From JACJWR01 sp964556255 (GTDB lineage: Bacteria > Actinomycetota > Actinomycetes > S36-B12 > UBA10799): DNA of 64,000 nt. Made by a program: the position numbers and the translations under genes. The stretch is taken from contig CAZKVQ010000005.1 in the NCBI GenBank assembly GCA_964556255.1, forward strand, positions 1 to 64,000, in the 5' to 3' direction. The notes beneath the pieces are model-generated. The model had not been told where the DNA came from. It saw nothing but the letters and a program-made list of their open reading frames with translations, and did not search any database. Positions 8,556-17,452 of the stretch are shown one piece after another. How positions within the stretch are numbered: position 1 is the first letter of the stretch; every line of letters starts with the position of its first letter.

Positions 8556-9848
8556 TCACCCGAGCTTGACCGGGTTCACCAGATCCGCGTAGAGCAGGAC
8601 GATGCTGACGCCGATGAGGACTACCGCCACTCCGTAGGCCACCGGCAACAGTCGGGCCACGTCCACCGGACCTGGATCAGGGCGTCCGCGCAGTTTCGCG
8701 ATCTGCCGTCGAGCTCCCTCGTACAACGCCCCGGCGACGTGTCCGCCGTCCAACGGCAGTAGTGGGATCAGGTTGAACAGGAACAGGAACAGGTTCACCG
8801 AGGCGATCAGTCCGATCAACTGCGCGACCTTCCACGAGGCCGGCAGCTCCGAGGCTGTCACCTCCCCGGAGATGCGGGAGGCGCCGACAACGCCGATCGG
8901 ACCGTTGGGGTCGCGCTCCTGACCTGAGAAGGTGGCCTTGGTGACGTCCACCATCTTCGCCGGGAAGGAGGCGAGGGCCTGCACCGAGCGGACCGTCAGG
9001 TCCCACATGCGACCTGGAACCGCGGTCACCGGCTCGCGCTGTAGGGCGAACGTCGGACCGACGCCGAGGAAGGGCCGGTTCTGGAATTCACCAGTTGGCT
9101 GATCGTTGACGATCACCGGTCGGGGAACCGACTTGAGGTCGACGTCGCGAACCTGCTCCGTCCCGTCCCGTTTGATCGTGACCGTGGTGGGTCCGGCTGG
9201 CATCGAACGGATCGCCGTGTTGAAGCCGTCCCAGGTGCTCACCGTCGTGCCACCGATGGCCACGAGCTCGTCACCGGGTTTCAACCCCGCCTGGGCCGCG
9301 GGACTTGGCGGGTCGCCGGGCTTGCATTCCCCGGAAGGTTGACTCGAAGTCGGCAGACACTCGGTGATGCTGGAGACCGTCAACGAGGGCTTGGGCGTGC
9401 CGAACCCGGCGAACATCAGGGTGAAGAGCACTATCGCTAGCAGCAGGTTCATCACGGGCCCGCCGAGCATCACCGTGACCTTCTTGGGGACGCTCAGGTT
9501 GTAGAAGGTGCGCTTCTCATCCTCGGGGGTCAGCACCTCGGCCTGCGACTCCTGCCGGGCTTGGTCGACCAGGGTGCCCAGCCGGCCGGTGCTGGATGCC
9601 CGCACCGTGCCGTCCGGTCGTGGCGGGAACATGCCGATCATCCGAATGTAGCCACCGAACGGCACCGCCTTGAGGCCGTATTCCGTGTCACCGGACTTGC
9701 GCGACCAGAGCCTCGGACCGAATCCCACCATGTACTCGGTGACCTTCACGCCGAACTTCTTCGCCGGCACCATGTGGCCGAGTTCGTGGAGGGCGATGGA
9801 GGCGAGGATCGCGATGGCGAAGATCACGATCCCGATCGCAGTCAGCAT
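8556..9848 (-). CDS. rseP: Site-2 intramembrane metalloprotease (RseP/Rip1 family)
   Basis: 430 residues. An M50-family zinc protease that cleaves membrane proteins such as anti-sigma factors within the membrane. The first transmembrane helix carries HELGH (His21, Glu22, His25). A PDZ domain lies at about 165-255 (AGLKPGDELVAIGGTTVSTWDGF). The third zinc ligand is in NLIPLLPLDGGHV near residue 375, and a final transmembrane helix follows. It ends 3 bp beyond... its start lies 3 bp past the dxr stop, so it is coexpressed with dxr. Mycobacterial Rip1 sits in the same dxr-rip1-ispG order. Confidence 0.95.
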   Translation of the reverse strand: MLTAIGIVIFAIAILASIALHELGHMVPAKKFGVKVTEYMVGFGPRLWSRKSGDTEYGLKAVPFGGYIRMIGMFPPRPDGTVRASSTGRLGTLVDQARQESQAEVLTPEDEKRTFYNLSVPKKVTVMLGGPVMNLLLAIVLFTLMFAGFGTPKPSLTVSSITECLPTSSQPSGECKPGDPPSPAAQAGLKPGDELVAIGGTTVSTWDGFNTAIRSMPAGPTTVTIKRDGTEQVRDVDLKSVPRPVIVNDQPTGEFQNRPFLGVGPTFALQREPVTAVPGRMWDLTVRSVQALASFPAKMVDVTKATFSGQERDPNGPIGVVGASRISGEVTASELPASWKVAQLIGLIASVNLFLFLFNLIPLLPLDGGHVAGALYEGARRQIAKLRGRPDPGPVDVARLLPVAYGVAVVLIGVSIVLLYADLVNPVKLG

Positions 9849-9851
9849 CCT

Positions 9852-11084
9852 CTACCCCATTCCGACGGCCGACCAGGCGGTCCGCCGTGCCCAGTCCTCT
9901 GCGGAAAGGACGTTGTGCAAGGTCAGTTCGGTTCCCTCGACGTGGAACGAACCCGGCGGCCCGTCGGGCGGGCCGATCTGGTGCTCGTCGAGCACACGTC
10001 GAACAGTGTCAACAATGTCGGGGAAGCGGATGTTCCCGGCCAGGAACGCCGCGACACACTCCTCATTGGCGGCGTTGAACACGGCCGGAGCCGTCCCCCC
10101 GGCACGTCCAGCCGCCATTGCCAGCCCAACCGCCGGGAAACGCACCGGATCGAGCGGTTCGAAGTCCCAACGGGCAATGTGGGTCCAGTCGCACGCCTGA
10201 GCCACGCCGGGCAGGCGCTCGGGCCATACCAGCCCCAGGGCGATGGGAAGCCTCATGTCGGGCGGGCTGGCTTGGGCGATGGTGGAGCCGTCCTGGAACC
10301 GCACCATCGAATGGACGACGGACTGGGGATGCACCACCACCTCGATGTCGTCGAAAGGCACGTCGAACAGCAGGTGGGCCTCGATCACCTCGAGGCCCTT
10401 GTTGACCATGGTGGCCGAATTGATGGTCACTACCGGACCCATATCCCAGGTCGGGTGGGCCAAGGCCTCGGCCGGGGTCACCGCAGCCAACTCAGCCCAA
10501 TCGGCGGTCCGGAAGGGCCCGCCCGATGCGGTCAGCACCAGCGCCGAGACCTCGGCGCGGTCCCCCGCCAGCAGGCACTGCGCAAGCGCGGAGTGCTCGG
10601 AATCCACCGGAATGATCTGACCCGGCCGGGCAGCGCGCTTGACCAGCGGACCGCCGACGATCAGCGATTCCTTGTTGGCCAAGGCCAACGTGGTACCCGC
10701 CTCGAGGGCCGCGAGCGTCGGGCGCAGACCGACCGACCCGGTCATCCCGTTCAGCACGACATCTGCGGGCAAGGCGGCGACTTCCACCGCCGCGTCGGGG
10801 CCGACCAGTACCTCTGGGTCCACGAAGGTACCCGACGCCTGGTCGTCTGAGCGGAGGCGCTGCAACGCCTGCCGGAACGGGGCCACCGCGGACTCGTCCG
10901 CCAACCCGACCAGCTGGGGACGCGTCGCCAGTACTTGTTGCGCCAACAGCTCCGGCTGACTGCCGCCCGCGGCCAGTGCCACCACATCGAACCGCCCGAC
11001 CTGCCCAGCGATCACCTCACACGCCTGGGTGCCGATCGAACCGGTGGAGCCGAGCAACACCACCCGCCTGGGGTGCTGACTCAC
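9852..11084 (-). CDS. dxr: 1-deoxy-D-xylulose 5-phosphate reductoisomerase
   Basis: 410 residues. It converts DXP to 2-C-methyl-D-erythritol 4-phosphate with NADPH, the first committed MEP step. Visible: nucleotide-binding GSTGSIGTQA at the amino terminus, ALANKESLIVGG, the metal-binding region VDSEHSALAQCL and the substrate-binding stretch HPQSVVHSMVRF. The GTG start at 11084 overlaps the stop of the upstream aldehyde dehydrogenase (GTGA), so the genes are coupled. The open frame continues upstream, but only by overlapping that gene. Confidence 0.96.
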   Translation of the reverse strand: MSQHPRRVVLLGSTGSIGTQACEVIAGQVGRFDVVALAAGGSQPELLAQQVLATRPQLVGLADESAVAPFRQALQRLRSDDQASGTFVDPEVLVGPDAAVEVAALPADVVLNGMTGSVGLRPTLAALEAGTTLALANKESLIVGGPLVKRAARPGQIIPVDSEHSALAQCLLAGDRAEVSALVLTASGGPFRTADWAELAAVTPAEALAHPTWDMGPVVTINSATMVNKGLEVIEAHLLFDVPFDDIEVVVHPQSVVHSMVRFQDGSTIAQASPPDMRLPIALGLVWPERLPGVAQACDWTHIARWDFEPLDPVRFPAVGLAMAAGRAGGTAPAVFNAANEECVAAFLAGNIRFPDIVDTVRRVLDEHQIGPPDGPPGSFHVEGTELTLHNVLSAEDWARRTAWSAVGMG

Positions 11085-12523
11085 AAGTCGAGACCGGTCA
11101 GCACCATCACCCGGACGTCGGTGTAATCCTCGATGGCGGAGGCGATACCTTCGCGGCCGCTGCCGGAGTTCTTCACTCCGCCGTAGGGCATCTGGTCGGC
11201 CCGATAGCTGGGGACGTCGCCGATGACGATGCCGCCGACCTCCAGTTCCGCCTGCGCCCGGAAGGCAATCTGGACGTTGTGGGTGAAGACGCCGGCCTGC
11301 AGCCCGAAGCGGGAATCGTTCACCGTGGCGAACGCCTCGTTGACATCCCCGAACGACGACACCACCATCACCGGACCGAAGACCTCCTCGCTGCACACCT
11401 TGGCGTCACTCGGGACATCCGCGAGCAGCGTGGGCGCATACTCGGTGCCATTGCGCTTGCCCCCGACGAGCAGCGTGGCACCTGCGTCAACCGCCTCGGC
11501 CACCCAGGACTCCACACGTTCGGCAGCGGCAGCGTTGATCAGCGGTCCTACTACCGTCTCGGGATCCTTGGGATCCCCGGTGGCGAGGTCGGCCAGTTTT
11601 GCCGTCAGGATCTCGGTGAACTCCCGGTAGCGGTCCTCGTGCACGAGCACCCGTTGCACCGAGATGCAGGACTGGCCCGCCTGGTAGTTACCGAATGTCG
11701 CGATCCTGGCGGCGGCCCAGTCGAGGTCACCCTCGGCCTGCCAGTCCGGCATCACGACGGCAGCGGCGTTGCCGCCCAGTTCGAGGATCACCTGTTTGGT
11801 GGGCACCTCGGCAGCGATCGTGAAGCCGACAGTCTCCGATCCGGTGAAACTGATGACCGGCAGCCGCGGGTCCTTCACCAGTTCCGCGGACCGTGAGTCG
11901 TGCACCGGCAGGATCGACCAGGTGCCTTCGGGCAGATCCGTCTCCGCGAGGATCTCGCCGAGTAGCAGGGCCGACAGCGGCGTCTTCAACGCCGGCTTGA
12001 GAACGATGGGTGCACCGCAGGCGATCGCCGGGGCCACCTTGTGCGCGGCGAGGTTGAGCGGGAAGTTGAAGGGCGAGATCCCGAGCACCGGTCCCTTGGC
12101 GAAGCGCCGGACCACGGCCATCCTGCCCTCGGCGGCGGCGTCGGTATCCAACCGCTGCAAATCGCCCGAGAACCTTCGGGCCTCCTCGGCCGCCCAGCGG
12201 AATGTCGAGACCGCCCGATTGGCTTCGGCGCGTGCCCACATCACCGGTTTGCCGTTCTCGGCCGTGATCAACTCGGCGATCTCGTCGACCCGGTCTGCCA
12301 GCTTCCTGGAGATGTGGTCGAGCGCTGCTGCCCGGGTAGCCGCTGGCAGGGCCCGACTGCGGGCGGTGACGTCGGCAGCAGCCTGCACCGCACGCTCGAC
12401 CTGGGCCTCATCGGGCACGGAGAAGGAACCTGCGACCGTGCCGTCGTACGGATTGAGCACATCCAGCTGCTCGCTACCGTTCTCCGCCCGCCCCGCCACA
12501 TAGAAAGGAAATTGCTTCGCCAT
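11081..12523 (-). CDS. Aldehyde dehydrogenase family protein (possible succinate semialdehyde role)
   Basis: 480 residues. An NAD(P)-dependent aldehyde dehydrogenase with the PFNFPLNLAAHKVAPAI motif, SFTGSETVGF, the catalytic Glu in ELGGNAAAVV and catalytic Cys in AGQSCISVQRV. The QSCISVQRV context places it in the broad ALDH superfamily rather than proving one substrate. Divergence from a GABA aminotransferase gene 91 bp away suggests oxidation of succinate semialdehyde, but this is inference. The ATG at 12523 is supported by a -10 box 7 nt upstream. Confidence 0.88.
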   Translation of the reverse strand: MAKQFPFYVAGRAENGSEQLDVLNPYDGTVAGSFSVPDEAQVERAVQAAADVTARSRALPAATRAAALDHISRKLADRVDEIAELITAENGKPVMWARAEANRAVSTFRWAAEEARRFSGDLQRLDTDAAAEGRMAVVRRFAKGPVLGISPFNFPLNLAAHKVAPAIACGAPIVLKPALKTPLSALLLGEILAETDLPEGTWSILPVHDSRSAELVKDPRLPVISFTGSETVGFTIAAEVPTKQVILELGGNAAAVVMPDWQAEGDLDWAAARIATFGNYQAGQSCISVQRVLVHEDRYREFTEILTAKLADLATGDPKDPETVVGPLINAAAAERVESWVAEAVDAGATLLVGGKRNGTEYAPTLLADVPSDAKVCSEEVFGPVMVVSSFGDVNEAFATVNDSRFGLQAGVFTHNVQIAFRAQAELEVGGIVIGDVPSYRADQMPYGGVKNSGSGREGIASAIEDYTDVRVMVLTGLDL

Positions 12524-12530
12524 GGCGACC

Positions 12531-12536
12531 AGCCTA
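12531..12536 (-). promoter_or_regulatory. -10 box TAGGCT for the aldehyde dehydrogenase gene
   Basis: On the minus strand, TAGGCT is followed by 7 nt and then the ATG at 12523. It lies in the short divergent region shared with gabT. Confidence 0.45.
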
Positions 12537-12601
12537 GCGCCGCCTGGGGGGAGCATGGCGTTCCTGCGTCCTGGCGCTGGGCGAAGCGGGCCTGCGTGTC
12601 C

Positions 12602-12607
12602 TAATCT
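12602..12607 (+). promoter_or_regulatory. -10 box TAATCT for gabT
   Basis: TAATCT is followed by 6 nt and the ATG at 12614, predicting a leaderless gabT message. No Shine-Dalgarno sequence could fit between them. Confidence 0.5.
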
Positions 12608-12613
12608 TGGCCC

Positions 12614-13957
12614 ATGACTGCCATCACTGGAGGACCCTCCCTACCCCAGGAGAGGCGCCTCGTCACCGACATCCCCGGACCCCGCTCGCTGGAGCTCATG
12701 AAGCGCAAGGGCGCAGCGGTCAGCGCCGGGGTCTCGGTCATGCTGCCGACGTTCGTCGTCGCTGGGGGCGGTGGTGTGCTCATCGATGCCGACGGCAACT
12801 CCCTTATCGATCTGGGCTCTGGCATCGCCGTGACCAACGTGGGCAATGCCGCCCCGGATGTCGTGGCCGGTGTCCAGCAACAGGTCGCCGCGTTCACCCA
12901 CACCTGCTTCATGGTCACCCCGTACGAGTTGTACGTCGACGTGTGTGAGCGGCTCAACGACATCACGCCGGGCGACCATGAGAAGCGCAGCGCGCTGTTC
13001 AATTCGGGTGCCGAGGCGGTGGAGAACGCCATCAAGGTCGCCCGTCGCGCGACCGGCCGCACCGCGATCGTCGCCTTCGAACACGGGTACCACGGACGCA
13101 CCAACCTGACGATGGCGCTGACCTCGAAGAATATGCCCTACAAGGAGGGATTCGGGCCTTTCGCGCCCGAGATCTATCGGGTTGCCCCCTCCTACCCCTA
13201 TCGAGATCACCGGGACGGACCCACGGCCGCAGCTCACGCGATCACCCGGATCGAACGCGAGATCGGCGCCCATAACGTGGCCGGGATGATCGTGGAGCCG
13301 ATCGCCGGAGAAGGCGGCTTCATCGTGCCCGCCGACGGCTTCCTCCCGACGATGTCCAAGTTCTGCACCGACCACGGCATCGCCTTCATCGCCGACGAGG
13401 TACAGACCGGCTTCTGCCGCACCGGCAAGATGTTCGCCGTCGACTACGAGGGCGTCGTGCCCGACATGGTGACCATGGCCAAGGGGATGGCCGGTGGCCT
13501 GCCACTCGCCGCCGTCACCGGTCGTGCCGATTTGATGGACGCCGTACACCCCGGTGGCCTCGGTGGCACCTACGGCGGCAATCCGGTTGCCTGCGCGGCG
13601 GCCATCGGGGCGCTTCACCAACTCTCGCAGGATCACCTGAAGGCCCGCGCACTGGAGATCGAGGCGATCTTCTACGAGCGGCTGGGCGAGATAGCGGCAA
13701 CCCACCCGAGCATCGGGGAGATTCGGGGACGAGGGGCCATGATCGCGGCCGAACTTGTCGACCCGGCGACGCAGGCGCCCGACCCCGTGCTGACCGGGAA
13801 ACTTGCCAAGTACGCCCACAGCAAGGGTGTGGTGATGCTGACCGCAGGCACTTTCGGCAACATCCTCAGGTTCCTGCCTCCGCTGAACATCACCGACGAC
13901 CTGCTCAACGAGGGTCTCGACGTTCTCGTGGACGCCTTCGAAGCGATCGAAGGGTAG
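12614..13957 (+). CDS. gabT: 4-aminobutyrate--2-oxoglutarate aminotransferase
   Basis: 447 residues, a class III PLP-dependent aminotransferase. Key elements: GSGIAVTNVGN, the cofactor loop FNSGAEAVENAIKVAR, EHGYHGRTNLTMALT, the PLP-contacting ADEVQTGFCRTG, and the Schiff-base lysine in TMAKGMAGGLPLAAV. GabT moves the amino group of GABA to 2-oxoglutarate and releases succinate semialdehyde. The divergent aldehyde dehydrogenase could consume that product. Related omega-aminotransferases share these motifs, but length and motif wording match actinobacterial GabT well. Confidence 0.92.
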   Translation: MTAITGGPSLPQERRLVTDIPGPRSLELMKRKGAAVSAGVSVMLPTFVVAGGGGVLIDADGNSLIDLGSGIAVTNVGNAAPDVVAGVQQQVAAFTHTCFMVTPYELYVDVCERLNDITPGDHEKRSALFNSGAEAVENAIKVARRATGRTAIVAFEHGYHGRTNLTMALTSKNMPYKEGFGPFAPEIYRVAPSYPYRDHRDGPTAAAHAITRIEREIGAHNVAGMIVEPIAGEGGFIVPADGFLPTMSKFCTDHGIAFIADEVQTGFCRTGKMFAVDYEGVVPDMVTMAKGMAGGLPLAAVTGRADLMDAVHPGGLGGTYGGNPVACAAAIGALHQLSQDHLKARALEIEAIFYERLGEIAATHPSIGEIRGRGAMIAAELVDPATQAPDPVLTGKLAKYAHSKGVVMLTAGTFGNILRFLPPLNITDDLLNEGLDVLVDAFEAIEG

Positions 13958-13958
13958 G

Positions 13959-13972
13959 GCGGGACTTCCCGC
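13959..13972. terminator. Short GC hairpin between convergent genes
   Basis: GCGGGA and TCCCGC are separated by two bases, immediately after the gabT stop and before the convergent phosphatase gene. The stem is short and no T tract follows. Confidence 0.3.
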
Positions 13973-13985
13973 ACCAGGGACAGGG

Positions 13986-14825
13986 CTACTCGGTCGCCGC
14001 TGACATGCCTTCGGCGACCAACTGTTGCAGTTGTCCGAACAACATCGGGTTGGCTGCGATGGCCATCCGCTCACCGATGTCCTCGTGGGGCAGACCGCCG
14101 ACGAGGCCACCTGCCTCTGTTACCACCAGGGCTGCCGCCGCGAAGTCCCACGGGTGCAGGCCGATCTCGTAGTAGCCGTCGTAGGTGCCGTCTGCGACGC
14201 GGGCCAAGTCGATCGACGCGCAGCCCGCACGGCGAACATCGCGCACCCGCGGGAGGATCTTCACGAGGGCTTCGGCCTGCATATGCCTGCGTCGCGGGTC
14301 GTAGCCGAATCCGGTGCCGATCATGGCGTGGCTCAGTCGGCTCTCGGTTCCGACGCGCGGCCGCGGCCTGCTTCTGCCACCCTGCCAGGGAGTTTCCGTC
14401 AGCCGGGCGCCACCGCCGAGGGTCGCGCTCCAGACGAGCCCGAGCAGGGGTGCGTACACCACTCCTGCGACGACCTCGCCCCGCCACTCGGCAGCCACAC
14501 TCACCGACCATTCGGGGATTCCGTACAGGTAGTTCACAGTGCCGTCGAGGGGGTCCACAACCCAGCGCACGCCCGAGCTCCCCGGGCGCTCGCCGCCTTC
14601 CTCACCGAGGATGCCGTCGTCGGGGCCTTCCCCACGAAGCAACCGGACGAGTAACTCTTCGCTGCCCCGGTCCATCTGCGTGACAGCGTCGGTGGCGGTG
14701 GATTTGGATTCCACCGTCAAGTCGGCGGGTCGCTCTTCGACGAGGAAGCGGCCAGCCGCTGCGGCGGCGGCACCAGCCCGTGCGAGCAAGGCCTCAACGG
14801 TCCCGACGTCTGGATTGACTGCCAT
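13986..14825 (-). CDS. Inositol monophosphatase family protein
   Basis: 279 residues. Metal-dependent phosphatase fold with the family motifs: LGEEGGERPG, the metal-binding WVVDPLDGTVNYLYG, and the second signature LHPWDFAAAALVVTEAGG. Possible activities include inositol-1-phosphate, histidinol-phosphate or nucleotide bisphosphate hydrolysis; the sequence alone does not choose. A GAGGG Shine-Dalgarno sequence lies before the ATG at 14825. It follows the ferrochelatase gene by 9 bp on the same strand, so they may be cotranscribed. Confidence 0.9.
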   Translation of the reverse strand: MAVNPDVGTVEALLARAGAAAAAAGRFLVEERPADLTVESKSTATDAVTQMDRGSEELLVRLLRGEGPDDGILGEEGGERPGSSGVRWVVDPLDGTVNYLYGIPEWSVSVAAEWRGEVVAGVVYAPLLGLVWSATLGGGARLTETPWQGGRSRPRPRVGTESRLSHAMIGTGFGYDPRRRHMQAEALVKILPRVRDVRRAGCASIDLARVADGTYDGYYEIGLHPWDFAAAALVVTEAGGLVGGLPHEDIGERMAIAANPMLFGQLQQLVAEGMSAATE

Positions 14826-14834
14826 GTCTCGCCC

Positions 14835-15962
14835 TCACTCCCCCGCGCTCGAAGACGCATCCGCCCGGTCGGAATCGAGACCGCAGAGTGCCGGCCGCTC
14901 GCCCCGCGGGTTGGGACAACAGCCCGCCGGGCACACGTCGTAGGAGGGACCCAACGCGGTCAGGGCAGGCCGCTGACCGGCGGGTAGGTCGTCGAGCCGC
15001 TCCGTGACCAGGTCGGCCAGGGCGGCCACGAACCCCGGGGCGCAGCCAACGGTCGCCGCCCGGGCCGCTGGTAGCCCCAGCTTCGTGGCGTCATCGAGCG
15101 CGACCGTATCGAGGTCCCAGACCACCTCCATGTGGTCGGAGATGAACCCGATCGGAATGATCACCGCACCGGAGGCCCCAGCTGATGAGAGGGCGGCGAG
15201 GTGGTCGGAGATGTCCGGTTCCAGCCAGGGGATGTGTGGGGCCCCCGAGCGCGATTGGTACACGAGGTCCCAGCGCAAGTCACGGCCGATCATCTGACCC
15301 ACCTGTTCGGCGATCACGCTGGCGACAGCGCGGTGTTGTGCCACGTAGGCCCCACCTGATTCGGGATCGTAGAGCCCCGGCGGACCGGACGACGCGGCCG
15401 AGGCGAGGGGGATCGAGTGGGTCGTGAAGACGAGGTTGGTGTCAGCGTCCACTGAGGGCAAGGAGTCGAGTGCCGCCAGCGTGTTGGCCACCATCGGCTC
15501 GATGAAACCCGGGTGGTCGAAGTAGTGCCGGACCTTGTCGAATCGGATCTGATCCCCGATCCCCGACTCTGCTACCGCGTCGGCGAGGTTCTCCCGGTAT
15601 TGGCGGCAGCCGGAGTAACTGCTGTAGGCGCTTGTCACAATCACCAAAGCACAACGCACCCCATCATCGGCCATCACCCGCAGGGTGTCGGCCAACATCG
15701 GGTGCCAGTTGCGGTTGCCGAAATAGACGGGGAGATCGATACCGCGGCGTTGAAGTTCGGGTTCCAGGGCCGCGATGAGTTCACGATTCTGTCTGTTGAT
15801 GGGTGACACGCCGCCGAAGTGCGCGTAGTGCTCACCGACGGCTGCCAGTCGTTCCCGCGGGATGCCACGGCCCCGCGTGACATTGGCCAGGAAGTCGATG
15901 ACGTCGTCCGGTCCCTCCGGGCCGCCGAAGGACAGCAGCAGGATGGCGTCGTATTGGGTCAT
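14835..15962 (-). CDS. cpfC: Coproporphyrin III ferrochelatase
   Basis: 375 residues. It inserts Fe(II) into coproporphyrin III in the coproporphyrin-dependent heme pathway used by actinobacteria (older name hemH). Motifs: LLLSFGGPEGPDDVIDFL, PVYFGNRNWHP, TSAYSSYSGCRQYREN, FTTHSIP with the metal-site His, and GFISDHMEVVWDLD. The carboxy-terminal end has a Cys cluster (CPAGCCPNP, then a later Cys in PALCG), consistent with the [2Fe-2S] cluster known in some actinobacterial enzymes. GGGGGGAGGATCG precedes the ATG. Confidence 0.94.
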   Translation of the reverse strand: MTQYDAILLLSFGGPEGPDDVIDFLANVTRGRGIPRERLAAVGEHYAHFGGVSPINRQNRELIAALEPELQRRGIDLPVYFGNRNWHPMLADTLRVMADDGVRCALVIVTSAYSSYSGCRQYRENLADAVAESGIGDQIRFDKVRHYFDHPGFIEPMVANTLAALDSLPSVDADTNLVFTTHSIPLASAASSGPPGLYDPESGGAYVAQHRAVASVIAEQVGQMIGRDLRWDLVYQSRSGAPHIPWLEPDISDHLAALSSAGASGAVIIPIGFISDHMEVVWDLDTVALDDATKLGLPAARAATVGCAPGFVAALADLVTERLDDLPAGQRPALTALGPSYDVCPAGCCPNPRGERPALCGLDSDRADASSSAGE

Positions 15963-16050
15963 GGCACGATCCTCCCCCCAGGCCGCGATGGGCGCACATC
16001 CGGGACCGCATCCGAATCACCGCGGTGATGTCGGGTGCAAGTAGCGTGGG

Positions 16051-16087
16051 TGGTCACCACACACCCAGGTGGGCTGGTCACCACACA
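16051..16087. promoter_or_regulatory. 13-bp direct repeat pair, possible operator
   Basis: TGGTCACCACACA occurs at 16051-16063 and again, identically, at 16075-16087. The repeats start 24 bp apart in the 156-bp region between the divergent ferrochelatase and lactone-oxidase genes. Direct repeats about two helical turns apart suit binding of a regulator as two aligned protomers, but the factor is unknown. Confidence 0.4.
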
Positions 16088-16118
16088 GCAAGCCGCCCGC
16101 AATCGAACCGGAGCATTC

Positions 16119-17408
16119 ATGACGACGTGGCGTAATTGGGCCCGCACCGCCGAGGGTCGACCGGTCAAAGTGGCCACGCCGGATTCGGCGCAGGAAGTCT
16201 CCGCGCTGATCGCCGAGGCCGCCACCCTGGGGGTCGACATCCGGATGGTCGGCGCCGGGCACTCGTTCACGGCGACCGCGGCGACGAATGGTGTCCTGTT
16301 GAGACCCGACCGGCTGACAGGTGTCAGCCGCGTGGACGACAGCCATGTGAAGGTCCGGGCCGGCACGACCCTGACCGACCTGTGCCATGCCCTGGACGAC
16401 CTCGGGCTGGCATTGCCCAACATGGGCGATATCAGGGTGCAGACGCTGGCCGGCGCGACTGCCACCGGCACCCACGGCACCGGCCGGAGATTCGCCTCGC
16501 TGGCCAGCGGGATCACCGCACTGGAACTCGTCCTGGCCGACGGATCGGTGACCAGGGTGGACGCGGACACCGAACCCGAGCTGTTCGAATCGGCCCGTGT
16601 CGGTCTGGGGGCGTTCGGCATCATCACCGCCATCGAGCTGGAGGTCGTTCCTGCATTCGTGCTACAGGCGCACGAGTTCCCCTCGACGCTCAGCGAGACC
16701 CTCGCGAAATTCGACGAGTGGGAGAACACCCACGACCATGTGGAGTTCTACTGGTTCCCCCATACCGACAAGACCCTGGTGAAGCAGAACGACCGCACCG
16801 AGGGACCCGCCGAGCCGCTGTCCGGGCTGCGCGGCTGGTGGGACGACGAGTTCCTGTCCAATACCTTGTTCGGCGCTGTATGCCGTGCCGGCAGGTCAGC
16901 GCCGAAGATCGTGCCGCTACTCAACCGGGTTTCGGGCAGCGCCTTGTCCGAACGGAGCTACGCCGACACCTCGTGGAAGGTGTTCACCTCCCCGAGGCGG
17001 GTGCGTTTCGCTGAGATGGAGTACGCGCTTCCCCGCGCCGCGCTGAAACCGGCGTTGACCGAGCTCAACAGGCTGATCGAGAACGGCGACGACGAGGTCT
17101 CCTTCCCGGTAGAAGTCCGCACCGGGCCGGCCGAACCCGGGTGGCTGGCGCTGGCCCACGACCGCGACACGGTCTATGTGGCCACCCACATGTTCCAGCG
17201 GGTGCCCTACGAGAGGTTCTTCGCCCAGGTGGAGGATCTGTGGCGGCAGCACGACGGGCGCCCGCATTGGGGGAAACTCCACACCCGGACGGCGGAGGAA
17301 TTCGCGGGAATGTATCCACGGTTCGACACCGTCACGAAGGTCCGTGACCGGGTCGACCCCGAGCGGAGATTCACCAACGAATACCTGGCGCGGGTCCTCG
17401 GAGACTGA
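16119..17408 (+). CDS. FAD-linked D-arabinono-1,4-lactone oxidase family protein
   Basis: 429 residues. The amino-terminal FAD-binding (PCMH) domain has the IRMVGAGHSFTATAAT loop and ATATGTHGTGRRF. The carboxy-terminal ALO domain ends with RPHWGKLHT, the usual signature of aldonolactone oxidases. Relatives oxidise sugar lactones or alditols (L-gulono-lactone, D-arabinono-lactone, xylitol); the true substrate is undecided. The frame opens further upstream, but MTTWRNWARTAEGRP is the conserved start and has GGAG upstream. Confidence 0.88.
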   Translation: MTTWRNWARTAEGRPVKVATPDSAQEVSALIAEAATLGVDIRMVGAGHSFTATAATNGVLLRPDRLTGVSRVDDSHVKVRAGTTLTDLCHALDDLGLALPNMGDIRVQTLAGATATGTHGTGRRFASLASGITALELVLADGSVTRVDADTEPELFESARVGLGAFGIITAIELEVVPAFVLQAHEFPSTLSETLAKFDEWENTHDHVEFYWFPHTDKTLVKQNDRTEGPAEPLSGLRGWWDDEFLSNTLFGAVCRAGRSAPKIVPLLNRVSGSALSERSYADTSWKVFTSPRRVRFAEMEYALPRAALKPALTELNRLIENGDDEVSFPVEVRTGPAEPGWLALAHDRDTVYVATHMFQRVPYERFFAQVEDLWRQHDGRPHWGKLHTRTAEEFAGMYPRFDTVTKVRDRVDPERRFTNEYLARVLGD

Positions 17409-17452
17409 TGGATCGTCTGCGAGACTGTCTGCAGTCGATTCGGGAGAAGTGA

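Noticed and set aside
11084..11396. Longer amino terminus for dxr
   Set aside because: The upstream frame overlaps the aldehyde dehydrogenase gene and lacks DXR sequence; the conserved start is the GTG at 11084.
12641..14110. 489-residue open frame antisense to gabT
   Set aside because: The plus-strand frame has all GabT motifs; the antisense product has none and also runs into the phosphatase gene.
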